Source: Anaspis maculata (Eukaryota > Arthropoda > Insecta > Coleoptera > Scraptiidae). Taken from it: 64,000 bases of DNA. A model generated the notes under the pieces. That model worked only from the letters and a program-made list of their open reading frames with translations, was not told where the DNA came from and searched no databases. The DNA is taken from the NCBI GenBank assembly GCA_949128115.1, contig OX421965.1, positions 59,390,012 to 59,454,011 on the forward strand, in the 5' to 3' direction. Shown one piece after another: positions 20,871 through 33,380 of this stretch. Positions within the stretch are counted from its first letter, which is position 1. Every line of letters begins with the position of its first letter. The translations under genes were made by a program, and so were the position numbers.

Positions 20871-23800
20871 TTTTGAAGTTTTATTTCGGGTAAGTATTGT
20901 GTCGCACGGCACCGTGGCACAGTCAAGAAATAGATTAGCTACCGATATATTGCTGAAATATGTTATTTCCTTTGACTTTTTTCAATAAAATAGCTATATT
21001 TTAAAAAGCTGGAATGCTGTTTTTGATACATAGTTATATTGTTGAATAAGCCAAGTCCTGATCCCTTTGGCGCTAAATTAAAAATGCGCAGTCTGAATGC
21101 ATGCTAAATTGTACGAAAATGCAAAAATTGCGTAAATTTTTAGGCTATGACATTAGCCTTAAGGGCGCAAAATCTTACTTCAATGAACTTTTTACCAAAA
21201 CTTATTAGCCAAGTACTTACATTGAGCACCTTTGATTATAAATTGTTCCGTTTAGTCTCTTCCAGTTTTTTCGATTATTGTCTCAAACTGATGGAAAGAA
21301 CGAAATTCTTGGTTACATTGCATAACTACTAAATTATGTACATAATTAGTAAGTACATAAGTACATAAATTAGTTAGTTCACAATGAGAACAACTATCAG
21401 AAAAAAACTTTAATCATATGACTTGACTATTCTAATTCCGGGTTCTTGTTCAAATGAAGAGCCAATTTGTCCAATTTTATTTCAACCACATTTTTTCCGG
21501 CAACAGTTCTTGAAAACAGCACGTCGCAAACGAAAATTTTTGGATTTGTTATTTAGGTAATTCGGTTCCAGTTTCAGAACCAATTTTTAGGTTCCACTTC
21601 TAGAACCACGATTTTTTTTTATCACTTCAAACATAAATTGAGTTGAATTTTGCGGTTCTTATTTCAATTATTTTTTAGCTTATGACTTCTGTTTTGATTT
21701 AATAACTAATCTCTAATGCTCTTGAAAATTACATTAAGAGGAAAGTTGCAATATTCACGTGGTTATGTGTCACAATAAGTTCTTTGCAATTTTTCAAAAG
21801 AGCAAAAATACTACAAGAAATAAAATTGAATGAAAAAGTTTTTTTAGAAAAAAAGCCAACGAAAAAATACTGGTTTCGGTTCCCCTTCAAAATTTTCAAG
21901 CCACTCTGATTCTTTTTGATTTCGGCTCCGACACCTGATTCAACCACAATAATTTAGCGTCCAGTTGTTCCCAATTTTTGCACTTAATTACAATATAAAT
22001 TAGTATGCATCTAGACATAGCGTTTGAAAATATCATTTATTCAGCATCATTCACGTAACATTTCATTCACGTTTATCAAAAAATACAATGGTGATGTATG
22101 GTATGACTGATGATGGACTTTGTAATTACTTTCAGAATTACTCTCATCAATTGGACAGTCCAATTTCATTATTTTATTCCAGTCCTGAAAAACTAACCTC
22201 TGCTCCTATTACCACCTACTTAGATACAGATATAGCTATTCTATTTTTTTTTTGCTGAAAGTTCCTAATAATTATTGTTATGTAAGAAAATTTACATAAT
22301 CGCAGAGGTATTTTGGAACTACATACTTCAATTTTAATATAATTATATTTTCTCAGTTTTCACATTCCCACCCATCATAGAAAATTATCATCTGAATAAT
22401 AAGCATTATAGTTATTAGTAATGTCGCATTGTTACTAATTAAAATGACAATAGGGCAGTTTAAAATTTACATCCATAAAGTTAGATGTCTCTATTGCAAC
22501 ACTATTGAATACCTATGCGTTACCTAAATTTGAACCTGTAGTGTGAGGTCCTTCGAGCCAAATTCAGAGACACCACTCTCACCTCACCCTATATGCAGAT
22601 GCACTAGGGTCGCCATAAGCGGGCGTGCACGCGGGGCGCCATTCTAAGAGATGGCAAATCGATGCAAATAATAATAGTAGGCAGTAATGATAATGATAAT
22701 ATTTTTTCAAAGTGAAACTTCAATTACTAATCACACCAAAAGTGCAGACATTTGTTTCTTGAAGGCTTGGTTGAAGTCCACGCAGCCGTCAAGACCCTAA
22801 ATATGACATGCTATGATGACAATAATTTGGCGCCCCCTAGTGCCCGGGTTCAGTATTCCCCTTTCTAGGGAGAGTTTTCCAGTGTTCTACACTAAGAGTG
22901 AAACAGAACATTATTAAATTTTAAAAATCAGCTTCGCTCAATTATTATAGTCATGCCGTTACTGCGCCACCATCATGGTATACGCAACGCAGTCGAGGGT
23001 CGAGAAATCACAAAATCTATGGCATCGAATCTCCAAAATGCGGCATGGCAAAAGCAGACACGCAGCGCCCCCTGTATCAGCAAGTCGGTAAAAATACTTG
23101 CGCACTAATGTTAGCAGAGGTCGCCGGTCGCCAGTTTTGCTACCATCGCTATCTCCAGGAATCGTGAATTTTGATGTGACAGAGAACTAAGCCAAAAAAA
23201 AAGCTAAGGGTGCCCCTACTTAACCTAAAAACAGCTTCCGTCATTGAATGGCCGTCACAATAAACTCCGATGCGTAAACCTAGTGACGAGAGGCGAAAGC
23301 AACATATTGTGCCCACTGATTTTACAGAACAGTACTCTTACTTCTTACTGCTGCATTACCTACTGCTATTAATTAACAGATTGCGCGCTCGCACTTGCCA
23401 ATACGCTTATCTTGAACTTGATTCTCTGAACGGTTAAATGCAGCCTCCAGGTTTTTGTTACTATCACAATTCACTATAACTATTAAGGAAGCAAAAATCA
23501 GAGAATGGTTGATACAGGTGACATTAAAACGTTTCTAAAACTCACACATCAAAGTACTAGCGGGAAGCCATCTCTCTCAGGGTAGCTACACTGATCAGAT
23601 ATCAGATCACGACCGAATAACCAGAGCACACAACATGCACCTTCAAGTAATAACTCAATACCCTGCATTGCGATTCATGACGATTTTGTTTATGTTATAG
23701 GGAATTCAGTTTTGCACAGATCCTTAAACTTTCAAAGATGAGTTGTAATTTTTCAGATAGTTTGGGCTATTTTCATTTAAAGATGCATAGTGTAGTGTTC

Positions 23801-24789
23801 TGGTCAGTAGTGAACGACGGGCTGTGCCGACTAAAGTTCAAATCGATTTTTTCTATCTCGAAAAACAAAGTTACAGATCAAATGGATGATTTTCGTGAAA
23901 AATACAGTTCAATCTAATGTCCTCTGAAATATTTTCAAAGATGAATGCCTCTAACAGCAAAAAAAAGTTTTGTGAAAATTGTCAAAGAAAAAACAGGTTT
24001 TCTCAAGTTAACTTGTTTGAACTTGTTTTTGTCCAAATTTATACATCGGATTCAAGTTCAGGACATTGAATTTAGTCGGAAAAGATACCAATTTCGTCGT
24101 GATCGATTCTTCATGGCCCAGGAAGAAAAAGAGCCACCCAGCCGAGTTTCGCCCTCCCCCGCGACCCCCCTTCAACAATGATCGACACTTTTTGTGCCAA
24201 AATTGTATCAACGGGATGTGATGCGTCGAACTACGACGTATTTGCATCCATTGGATTGACGGGTTCCATCGCGTTCCATACCTGTAATTTTGAGTTGCAA
24301 TTTTTTACCCCCCCTCCAATAACTCGAAGCCTCGGGGTGCGATTTTTGACAATTTCAGATATGTAGTAGGGCACTTGATTCTGAACAGAATATCAAATTT
24401 TCAGGACGTTCATATCTTTGCCGAGGTTTTGGCAATTTTTTACCATGTTTCCTGTACTAAAACAAAGTTGGCCTTAAAATGTATTAAAACAACGTATAAA
24501 GGCAGCATTTGGAACTTTGCTTGTGAAAATGCACTCCTCACTCATTTCTACATGTAGTTTTAGCTAAACAGAGCTAAAAAATACCGACTGCTGTACCAGA
24601 GACCGGCCAGGAACCATTTTTGCAGAATTTACCCCTAGCAGGTATATTAACCGCAATACAGTGCCTCTGGTGCGAAATCTTGCGTGGCGCCACATCTGGA
24701 ATTGCAAAGGAGGGTCTTCTGAACACGTATGCCAAATTTCATGCTTTTATCACAAAATGCACAGATCATTCCATTTTTGGCTGTTAACC
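20871..24789. other. Intergenic, AT-rich, no supportable gene
   Basis: Short reading frames only, none recognisable. 21420-21945 carries several degenerate GGTTCC/AGAACC-type inverted motifs, probably an old transposon. 22540-23220 has more CpG and two GCGCCCCCTAGTG-like blocks (about 22829 and 23063), again suggesting repeat debris. I cannot classify either. Confidence 0.5.
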
Positions 24790-25865
24790 CCGCCACTAGG
24801 TTCTCTGATTTAAATTTCGAATTTTGATATGAAAATTATTTTCCACCCCTCATGTTGGGGGTGACGATTTTCTAATTTTCCTCGCTTAATTTGTTATTTG
24901 TTAATTATTATTTTCAACGTGGTTGCATTTAATTTGATTTGTTTTTTTATTTTTCCACTCATTGTTATTTGGGCTAAGCCCATAAGAAACAATAAAGTTA
25001 TTTATTTATTATTTATTATTATTCCCCGCTTAATTTGGCTGAATTTTTGGTATTGTGTACTTCTAGTTCTGTTGAACAAAGAGTTCCTATACCAAAACTT
25101 ATTCCTATGAACAGTTTTCATTCTACAGGAGACTGAAGTGCTCTCAAATATTTAACTTTTATCTACCATCATAAAATTCCAGATTACCTACTTTCAAAAG
25201 CCATGCAGATAGCTTCTACGATTTGAATTATTTTTGACATGAAAATTATTTTTCACCCTTGATGCTGAGGTGACGATTTTCCAATTTTCCTCCGTTGATT
25301 TGGCTGCATTTTTTGGTATTGTGTACTTCCTAGTTGTGTTGAACAAAAAGTTCTGATATACCAAAACTGTTCATAGGAATAAGTTTTGGTATAAGGACTT
25401 TTTGTTCAACAGAACTAGAAGTGAACAATACCAAAAATTTAGCCAAATTGACCAAGTAAAATTGGAAAATAGCCACCTTAACACTAGGGGTGGAAACAAA
25501 TTTTTATGTCAGAATTCATAATTTCAATCACAGAAGTCATCTGCGTGGCTTTTGAAAGTAATCTCGAATTTTATGATGATAGATAGAAGTTGAATATTTG
25601 GGAGCGGCACTTCACTCCCATGTAGAACGAAAACTGTTCATAGGAATAAGTTTTGGCATAGGAACTTTTTGTTCAGCAGAACTAGAAGTACCAATACCGA
25701 AAATTCAGCCAAATTAACCAAGAAAAATTGGAAAATCTTGACCCGAACATTGGGGGTCAAAATTTTCTTTTGTCAAAATTCATAATTTAAATCACAGAAG
25801 TCATTTCTGCATGGCTTTTAAGAGTAATCTCGAATTTTATTATGGTAGACAGAGGTTGGGGGTAA
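24790..25865. repeat. Cluster of direct and inverted copies of one ~250-bp repeat
   Basis: A block containing TTGGTATTGTGTACTTC, TTCTATACCAAAACTTATTCC and a CTACCATCATAAAATT motif occurs in forward orientation at about 24820-25195 and 25235-25360. It occurs inverted at about 25375-25600 and 25635-25860. Copies differ by about 10-15% by eye. The centre near 25368 is a palindrome (forward and inverted ACTGTTCATAGGAATAAGTT). No protein is encoded. Confidence 0.55.
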
Positions 25866-28800
25866 AGGAGGAGGTTGATGTTTTTCTCTCTAATAAATAC
25901 AATTGGCATATGAAACACAACTTGAAGAGAAACCAAATAAAAAACTTTTATTTACGTCATGATATAATTTTAAAGCCGTCAGAACCTCCATCAACTTCAA
26001 CCCCCGTGGGTAAAAAACTGTTCATCATTCAAATTTGGGGCTCACGGTATTTGATTAGTATCTCATGAGCTACAACGTATCAAAAATTCAGAGAACCTAA
26101 CCGGAAGCCATTTTCCATAAGAACCGTGCAGGGTCCTTCAAATTGAACCAGGAAAAAAATTGCCGAGTTCATGGCAGTGTACAACCTAGTAAACATTGAC
26201 GTTTCTGAATATTCTTCAAATTTTTGGAGAAAATCATGTTTTATCAACTGCTACTGTTTATCAACTGTACTAATTCCAATCCCTAATTTTTATCTGCATC
26301 TATTTTGCCCGATTTTTTTCTGCCTAACAACTATACAAAAAATGGGCCGATCTACCTTTTGCATATTTTGAGGTCAAGTGAGAAAGACCTTAAGATATTA
26401 TTTTCTATTTCAATACTTAATCGTGTAATTCGCAACACTTTTGACCTGCGGTATTCATTATTAAGGGGCATTTTGACTCCAAACCCTCAAAATCGGAAAT
26501 TTTCACCTACGGCGTAAGAATGTAGGATGAGTGTCGTTTCTGAATTTGGCTTTAGAGACAGGTTTCTCACTCGAATATTGTTAGATGTACAAAATACTAC
26601 CTTTAGGGCCGGTATTTATATCTTGCAACAAAGTTTCGAATGAGTTGTTTGGCAAATAAACGTTGCACTCTACGTCCTTGCGCAGCGTTTATTTTCCAAA
26701 CAGCCTGTTCGGAACTTTATTGGGAGATGAAAATACCGGTCCTTATTCTGCTATCCTCTATCTTACAAAAGATGAAAGCTACCCATACCAAAAAAAAATC
26801 TACTGAGTGTTTGAAGAATTCTCCGATTCTTATCAGAAAATGGTGAGAGTTCCAGCTGAGATAACAGAACTCTTCAAACATGATTGTGTGTGGTGGCCAA
26901 AGGATCGCAGACTATTCTCTTCGTTTAAAAGGTAATGTATCTAACAACATTATGTCTGGTAGCATAAGAGAGTGATAATGCGAAGTATACTAGGGTATTC
27001 AGTATTACAATACTAGACGGAGATATAGTGCATTTATTTGACTTAGTCGTATGACGACCAGTGATCAAGTCAATAAGCTAGGCATCTACCTATTCGATGA
27101 AAAGCTGCCAAATTTTTGAAAGTCATACAAATGAAGCATCACCGGGATGGGAGTCTAGGAACTGTTATGTGTCTAGAAATTAAACATTCTTTGAATCTTA
27201 TCGAACTTAGGTGCCTTCATGCGACGACGTCAAATAGGTTTGCTATATCCAATGCTTTTTTCCCAGAGATGATTACTAAGGGTGGTGTTACTGGTGGTAG
27301 TCTAAAGGCTGTAACAGTCTCGTCTGAAAGCCATACAAAATCACATATTTTGGAAAGTTCTTTTTATGATTTGAGTACTTTAACACTTTTGGTATTTTTC
27401 GTAGGTACCTACACCTGGCAGTTTTTAAATTTTATAATTAAAGTTATAATTAAGTATATGGGTAGGTAGATATCTACCCACATATGTTTATTTCTACACA
27501 AAGTCTCAAAAAGAGCTTTTCAAAAGTTTTGCTTTGATTTAGGTATAAGGTTTTTTTTTATTGGTTAACATCATGCAGAGTATCTAAACGAGAAATTTGA
27601 ATTGCAATGCAATGAGCTTATTTTATTCTTATTTTTTGTTTCTTGTATTAACATTGTTGACGTTTTATTTTGTTCATATTATTCTCAACTTCTCATCTCT
27701 CGTCTGGATATTCTGTATAAAGGTAGGTACTTATCTACCTTTACATGTCCATCAAATCATCCACATTGTGCGGTTTAAAATATTATAATAATTATGTACC
27801 TACTAAGTAGGTATTGCGGATATTTGAGAAAAGGTGGTTTACAGTTTGGTTACTTACCTCTTTTCTAGAAAGTAACTTCTATCAATTGCTTTAAAAATGT
27901 ATTTCTGTAATGTAAGCATTATTAAAATAATGTTTCATTACTTTGTCAAGTGAAAAGTGTTAATCAAAAAGGTACAGACAAGGTGAGCAAAGATTGAAGT
28001 GGCTCACCTATAAATTTCAATCGAATTTAAAGTGTTATTATAGCTCCTGAAGAAGTGGGCCTTTGTTAACGAATTTGCTCATCTTAGATAGCTGACTTCT
28101 TGCAAGTTGACATGCTGCGGCCGGTTTTATAAACATGCTTCGCTTCCCATCAACCTTGTACAGGGTGTCACAAACACTACAAAAAGCGAGAAACAACTGC
28201 TGCAAAAATGTGGAAAATTGGAACTGTCCCAATTCCGATTAAAAAAATTTTAGATTTCTTGAAACCTGTTGGTGGAAGTTGCTGTACCTACCTATACCGC
28301 AAAATGGTTTCCGAATTTTTGGTCAATCTTCATTAACTACAGAGTGATCTGAAAATTACAAGTGATCTGAAAATTACAATGTTTTGGGCTTCCACTCATT
28401 CAGGAGCTATGACACATTGAATATTGAATTCTACTGAAGTTCAAGGACGGGCCAGTTCCATCTTTGATTTCTTGGATGAAAATTCTGCTATTAGGAATGC
28501 AATAAACAAAATGTGAAACTTTTTTGCGATGAGTATACCTACGCGCGTTGCTTATTTTCACTAGCGTGTTACCACTCTTAACTCTAACACCATTTTAAAT
28601 TATGTTAGGTATATGTTACCATGTTGCAGGACAGCAAATCACCCTGGTATTTTTTTATAGGTAGGCAGGTACAGTTGGCGGTAAAGAAATGTCAAGTATG
28701 TAGGTACCTAATTTCAATCTTTTTTCATTGAATTCGGCAGAGCAATGAATGCATAAGTATTATACTAATTATCGTACCTAATAGGTACTACTATCATTAT

Positions 28801-30815
28801 GGTCAACTGTATCCACTCCAGTGATGGATACTCAAGAATGATCCTGGATGCACATGATTACTTTGACACTATTTTACTTTTTTGTAATAAGTGATCAAAA
28901 CCTAATGTAAGTTTCTGTTCATTCTTCTCCTAAATTTGAAAAGGGGATATGGATGATGTGGTGGTTCAAATTTAGGACGAGAGTGGCAGACACAAACTTC
29001 TGGAAGCCGACAATGTACCTGGCTACCTCTTCTAATGGAAGACTAAAATTTCGATCAAATTTACAAATCTTATTCAGGACAGGGCTTGAAACTTAGTAAA
29101 TAAAGACTGTACCTACTTGACATGCAACTTTTCACTTGACATAGCACTTTTTGAGAAGTTCAACTCCTACCTACTTGAACTTATCATTTATTCCAAAATA
29201 TACAGATGATCCGTTTGGCCTGTATTTACGTTTATAGATGGGCTACGCGTTTTCAAGAAACCCTTCTGAGAACAGTCCTGTTATTAATAATAATATAATA
29301 TGTCGGTTCTCCATCGATTTAAAAAACATTGTTTTAGGAGTAGTTTCCTGCCTGAGGGTGAATCCCAACAGTGGCGAAATGCGGATTTTTTTTGCGGATC
29401 TTTTCTGATTTGATGTGACTAGTCCAACCCCGTCACTGTTGGGATTCATCTCAATTATTCGGGGATTGATCTCAAAATTTTTGAATGGCAATGCGAATCA
29501 AGTAACACACATACCTATTCAAGTTTTTTTTCACAATAAGTGTGATAGTTGATGCCGCGTAGCCTTTTTTATTTCGAAATTTCATGTTTTAAATAAGATT
29601 AATTTCAGGTTTTCCGCAGACTGGCACGTCGCGCAAATGAAGCTGACCAAAAATTGTGGCGAGTCCATGAAGAAATAAGGACCTGTCTGCCCCCCTCTCC
29701 TTCACGAACACATGACAGCCCGTCTATAGTCTGTACACCGATAGAACAGACTTTTTTGAATTTCAGTGATGTAACCTATAGCAAACAAAAGCACCAAAGA
29801 ATGTAACAACATAGGCGCGTTTGGAACTAATATTAGTTTTGTTCGATTGGTAGTCTTACCCGGGCAAATTATTCTTACGCCAAGCCAATGGCATTACATT
29901 CAGCGAGTTTGACACTTACGTACGATTTCTAACCTCCATTTCTATATGATGTTTGTTATTTTCATTGAACTTTTTTAGTCGGCTCGGCTGTTGTGAGTGT
30001 TGTGTAATGAAATCAGCTTCATTCAAAAACATTATTTTCTCATTTATTAAAATTGATATTAAATTGGTGTCATTTAAAATTACCATAGCACTTAGCTGTG
30101 ATCAGCGGAAATAAGCACCTCTTTCTAACTGGAATTTCAAATTTCGCGGGTAACGCTCGGGACTACTTTTCAAGCGGAGGAATCTGGTGGTCCTTTCTAT
30201 CAGTGTATAGAGTATACAATAGTCGCAGAGCGCAAGTGGCGCAAACAACACACTGACGAATGAGGCAAGAGCCAAGAACGCTCCCTATTGGTCAGCATCT
30301 TGCGTGGCTTGCATTCTGCGACCATTGGAGACTGCACAAGTGCGCATTTCGGCGTAACATTACCTACGTACACGTAAATTTTTAGACCCGAGTGGAAACT
30401 GTTCGTTGCAACAATACTGTATAAGTAATAGGTATCTACATTACCTACATACACTTAAATTTTTAGACTCGAGTGGAAGATGTTCATTGCGACAATGCCT
30501 ATTCCTATGTTATACTCGTTTTACTTTTTTTTTGCTATAAAAATGTAGGGAGCATTTTGCAAAACGGGAGATTCAAACACTAACTAGATATTTCAGTTAG
30601 AAAAAAAAGTGTCATTAACTCAAATAAGGGACACATGTTTGATTTTTTGGGATAAATATTTGAATAGGCTACTGGACTCAATTTTTTGTATTGTTTTGAA
30701 TAAAACTGCAATTTTTTTATATGATTTATGATGAAAACCGCAGAGCGATATCTCAATTAATTCTAAGTGCCTTAAAAAATTAAAATAAAACGCTGGTGAC
30801 GTCCTGCTTCATATC
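25866..30815. other. Intergenic, AT-rich, no supportable gene
   Basis: Only short unrelated reading frames, the longest 117 codons at 27116-27469 and unrecognised. Numerous TACCTACC/GGTAGGTA microblocks occur (27410-27480, 28660-28710, 30360-30460). A tandem-like pair of TACCTAC..CACTTAAATTTTTAGAC..CGAGTGGAA blocks lies at about 30362-30410 and 30442-30480. Confidence 0.5.
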
Positions 30816-30819
30816 TTCA

Positions 30820-31871
30820 TTAGGCCTGGGCGATATTGAAATTCCAATATCGAATATCGATATCAAAAAAATATCGAAAGTATCGATATATCGATAAATC
30901 GATATATTGTATGTAGCATTAAAATATCGATATATCAATAAATCGATAAATTGATACATCAAAATATCGATATATTTTTATATAAATATCGATTTAAGTG
31001 TGTACCTATATCGAAATTTGGAAATGTCAAAAAATCTTGAAATATCGAAATATCGGAAATATCAATTATGGCTAATTTCGATGAAACCTAAAATATCGTT
31101 AATATCGATGAATATATCAAAATACCCAGAATTCCGATAGCGATATTTCGATTATGCGATATTTTTATTCAAGTTGTTTGGTCAAGAAGACTTCAATTTG
31201 AACTTCAATATTTTTAATAAAATTCGTAATCGTAATCATCATTCATCAGTTGTTTATAAGAAGGCATTCTTGAATTGCAAAATCAATAATACCGTGTAAT
31301 AGTTATAGGAAAAACCAGGTTTTTGCCTTCAAACTTTGAAGGACTACTTTTAAGGGATCCAGAGAAAAGTTGACTTAAGGTGATTCTTTCAAAATTTGGC
31401 TGGTTAATAGATAATGTTGATAAACCAGCTTATACTGAATTTAGGCTAATTTTGTCAAAACGGTCCTATGTTACAACATTTTGAAATCCGAAAAAAGTGA
31501 ACTTTCAAGGGCTGTATCTTCGTCATTAGGCCGAACTTTGCAATTTGCAGAATGGGATATAGGTTTTCATCGTATTTTGACAAGATCTGCTCACTGCTGA
31601 ATTTCTGCTATCATCCCTGAAACACTCTGTATAAATTTTGGACAGTCTGGGCGATACTGAAATTCCAATATCGAATATCGATATCAAAAATGTATCGAAA
31701 AATCGATATATCGGTATATCGATATCAAAAATATATCGATATATCGAATTATCGAAATGTGGATACATATGTTGAATATAGAAGTATCGATATATATCGA
31801 GACATCGATATATCGATATATCGATATCTGGAAATATTAATATCGTATATCGATATTCTCCCCAGGCCTAA
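30820..31871. mobile_element. TTAGGCCTGGG-bounded element rich in ATCGATAT, with an internal insertion
   Basis: Starts TTAGGCCTGGGCGATATTGA and ends, inverted, in CCCAGGCCTAA. The sub-blocks 30820-31150 and 31640-31871 are long degenerate runs of ATCGATAT-type palindromic units. The block GGGCGATA(T/C)TGAAATTCCAA occurs at about 30828 and again at about 31650. Between them lies a fragment (about 31361-31632) shared with 55893-56175. The ATCGATAT runs translate to Ile/Tyr/Arg/Ser low complexity and are not genes. Confidence 0.5.
31361..31632. repeat. Fragment of the 55294-56175 element family
   Basis: Aligns with 55893-56175 along its whole length. Shared blocks include GAAAAGTTGAC, TTCTTTCAAAATTTGGC, CCAGCTTA, AAATCCG(A/G)AAAAAGTGAAC, GTCATTAGG and GCTATCATC..GAAAACACNCTGTATA. 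The left half of the element is missing here. Confidence 0.65.
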
Positions 31872-32497
31872 TCTCCATCCCTAGTCCACTCACCGCGACA
31901 TTCGCATGCTGTGGTCGTTCCACGCGCAGTGCTTATAGAAGAGCTTATGACGTCACGCTAAATTTTAAAATCGCTGAAACATTATTAGCGTGAAAAATCT
32001 TCAATTGTTTATTTCAAAGTGGGTTTACCGATGTGTACTTGATAGTCCGATCGATCATGCGATCATGGGTAAAATCTCCAAATGGCACCAGTGTCCAGTA
32101 ACCTATTGTCTGCTTTTCCACTGTATCGTCGTAACTGCTTACAAGCCATTTTGTTGGGAGTAAAGTCTGATTTTTTAAAAATGTTCATACGCCCATTTTG
32201 CACCCTCAAAAGATAATAATAATTGAAAATATGGAAATATTTATTTGTAAATATTGTAGGATTATGTTAATAAAACAATAAAACTAATCACTGCAGATCT
32301 CAGCCCCATCTTCTGAACCAAAACTGGTGATTTTCGGCCTGCTTCCATAATGTTATGCGCTATTCAATATTATACCTATACATATAATAAATATTCGTGT
32401 TATGCTTCTTATCATTCTTACCCAACCCACCTACCTTCACTTAATAAATTTTTTATGGAAACAATAACAGTTTTTCATTTTGAATTATGACCTCTGT
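31872..32497. other. Intergenic, AT-rich
   Basis: Nothing I can name; short stop-dense sequence with one GC-richer patch near 31880-31950. Confidence 0.5.
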
Positions 32498-32567
32498 AGG
32501 GTTACCATAAGCCTTTTTCAGTTTCCAGGACAATAAATCCTTGAAATCCGGACAAAATCCGGACATA

Positions 32568-32725
32568 TACGATCGCACGCAAAATAAACGGAGACAGTGT
32601 TTCGCGCGGAGTGTACTGATTTAATGAATTTTGGCCTTCTTGTCACTGTGACACCAAGCCAAAATTCAATAAATCGGTACACTCCGCGCGAAACACTGTC
32701 CCCGTTTATTTTGCGCGCGATCGTA
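32568..32725. repeat. Palindromic MITE nested in the hAT-like element
   Basis: Arms of about 75 bases: TACGATCGCACGCAAAATAA at the left and the inverted partner (TTATTTTGCGCGCGATCGTA) at the right, with GTTTCGCGCGGAGTGTAC in both. Few mismatches, so a strong hairpin. Confidence 0.65.
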
Positions 32726-33325
32726 CGTTGTTTCAGATTGATTGCTATCTCAGTAGGCATTGGAAGTATATGGTAAAAGTCGCTTTAGCTTTGTCTAGTT
32801 CTAAAACGTTTATTGTTTTAGTCCCAAGTCACTGTGACATGTCAATCAAAATCAACCACGAAGTTTTTTACTGTCGTCCAAACTGTCATGTTTCTGTTCA
32901 CCTAGATAGCTTTTGGAAAGAAAATCGTAATAAGCACCTATCGACGCAAGTTTTAAGAATCTGTACGTGTTACTTATACAGTTTCTGTTGTTCCTGTTAC
33001 GTTATACCTACTGTTACTGTTGTGTTGTTCCTTCATTGGTTTTGATTACCTGATAATTTTCACGCTATGTGTGGAGATCCAGTTCGTTTATCTGCGAGAG
33101 AACGTGAAATACTTTGACGCTGTTACGCAGAATTCTTCAGAGATTCCAACAATGCAGCTGCCAGCATTCAGCGCGTTGCTTTGATCTTTAGTAACGTATT
33201 GCACGGTCAAACGCATGCTGGCAAAAAGAAGCCAAGGTTTGTCACTACTTAGAACCAAAAAGTAGCCGTGGATCCCTGAGCCCAGTCGAGAAAAAAATCA
33301 GCCAGGCGCCCGTTCTCAATTAAAA

Positions 33326-33380
33326 GAGTAGGTACAGTACAGTCTGTTGTATGGCACAACAGACAGTACTGTACCTACTC
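33326..33380. repeat. Short hairpin, about 25-bp arms
   Basis: GAGTAGGTACAGTACAGTCT... and its inverted copy ...ACAGTACTGTACCTACTC with a very short loop (around ATGG). It is followed by three ATCCTAA units. Confidence 0.6.

Noticed and set aside
30780..31884. Open frames rich in Ile, Tyr, Arg, Ser and Asp on both strands
   Set aside because: They are translations of the ATCGATAT repeat.
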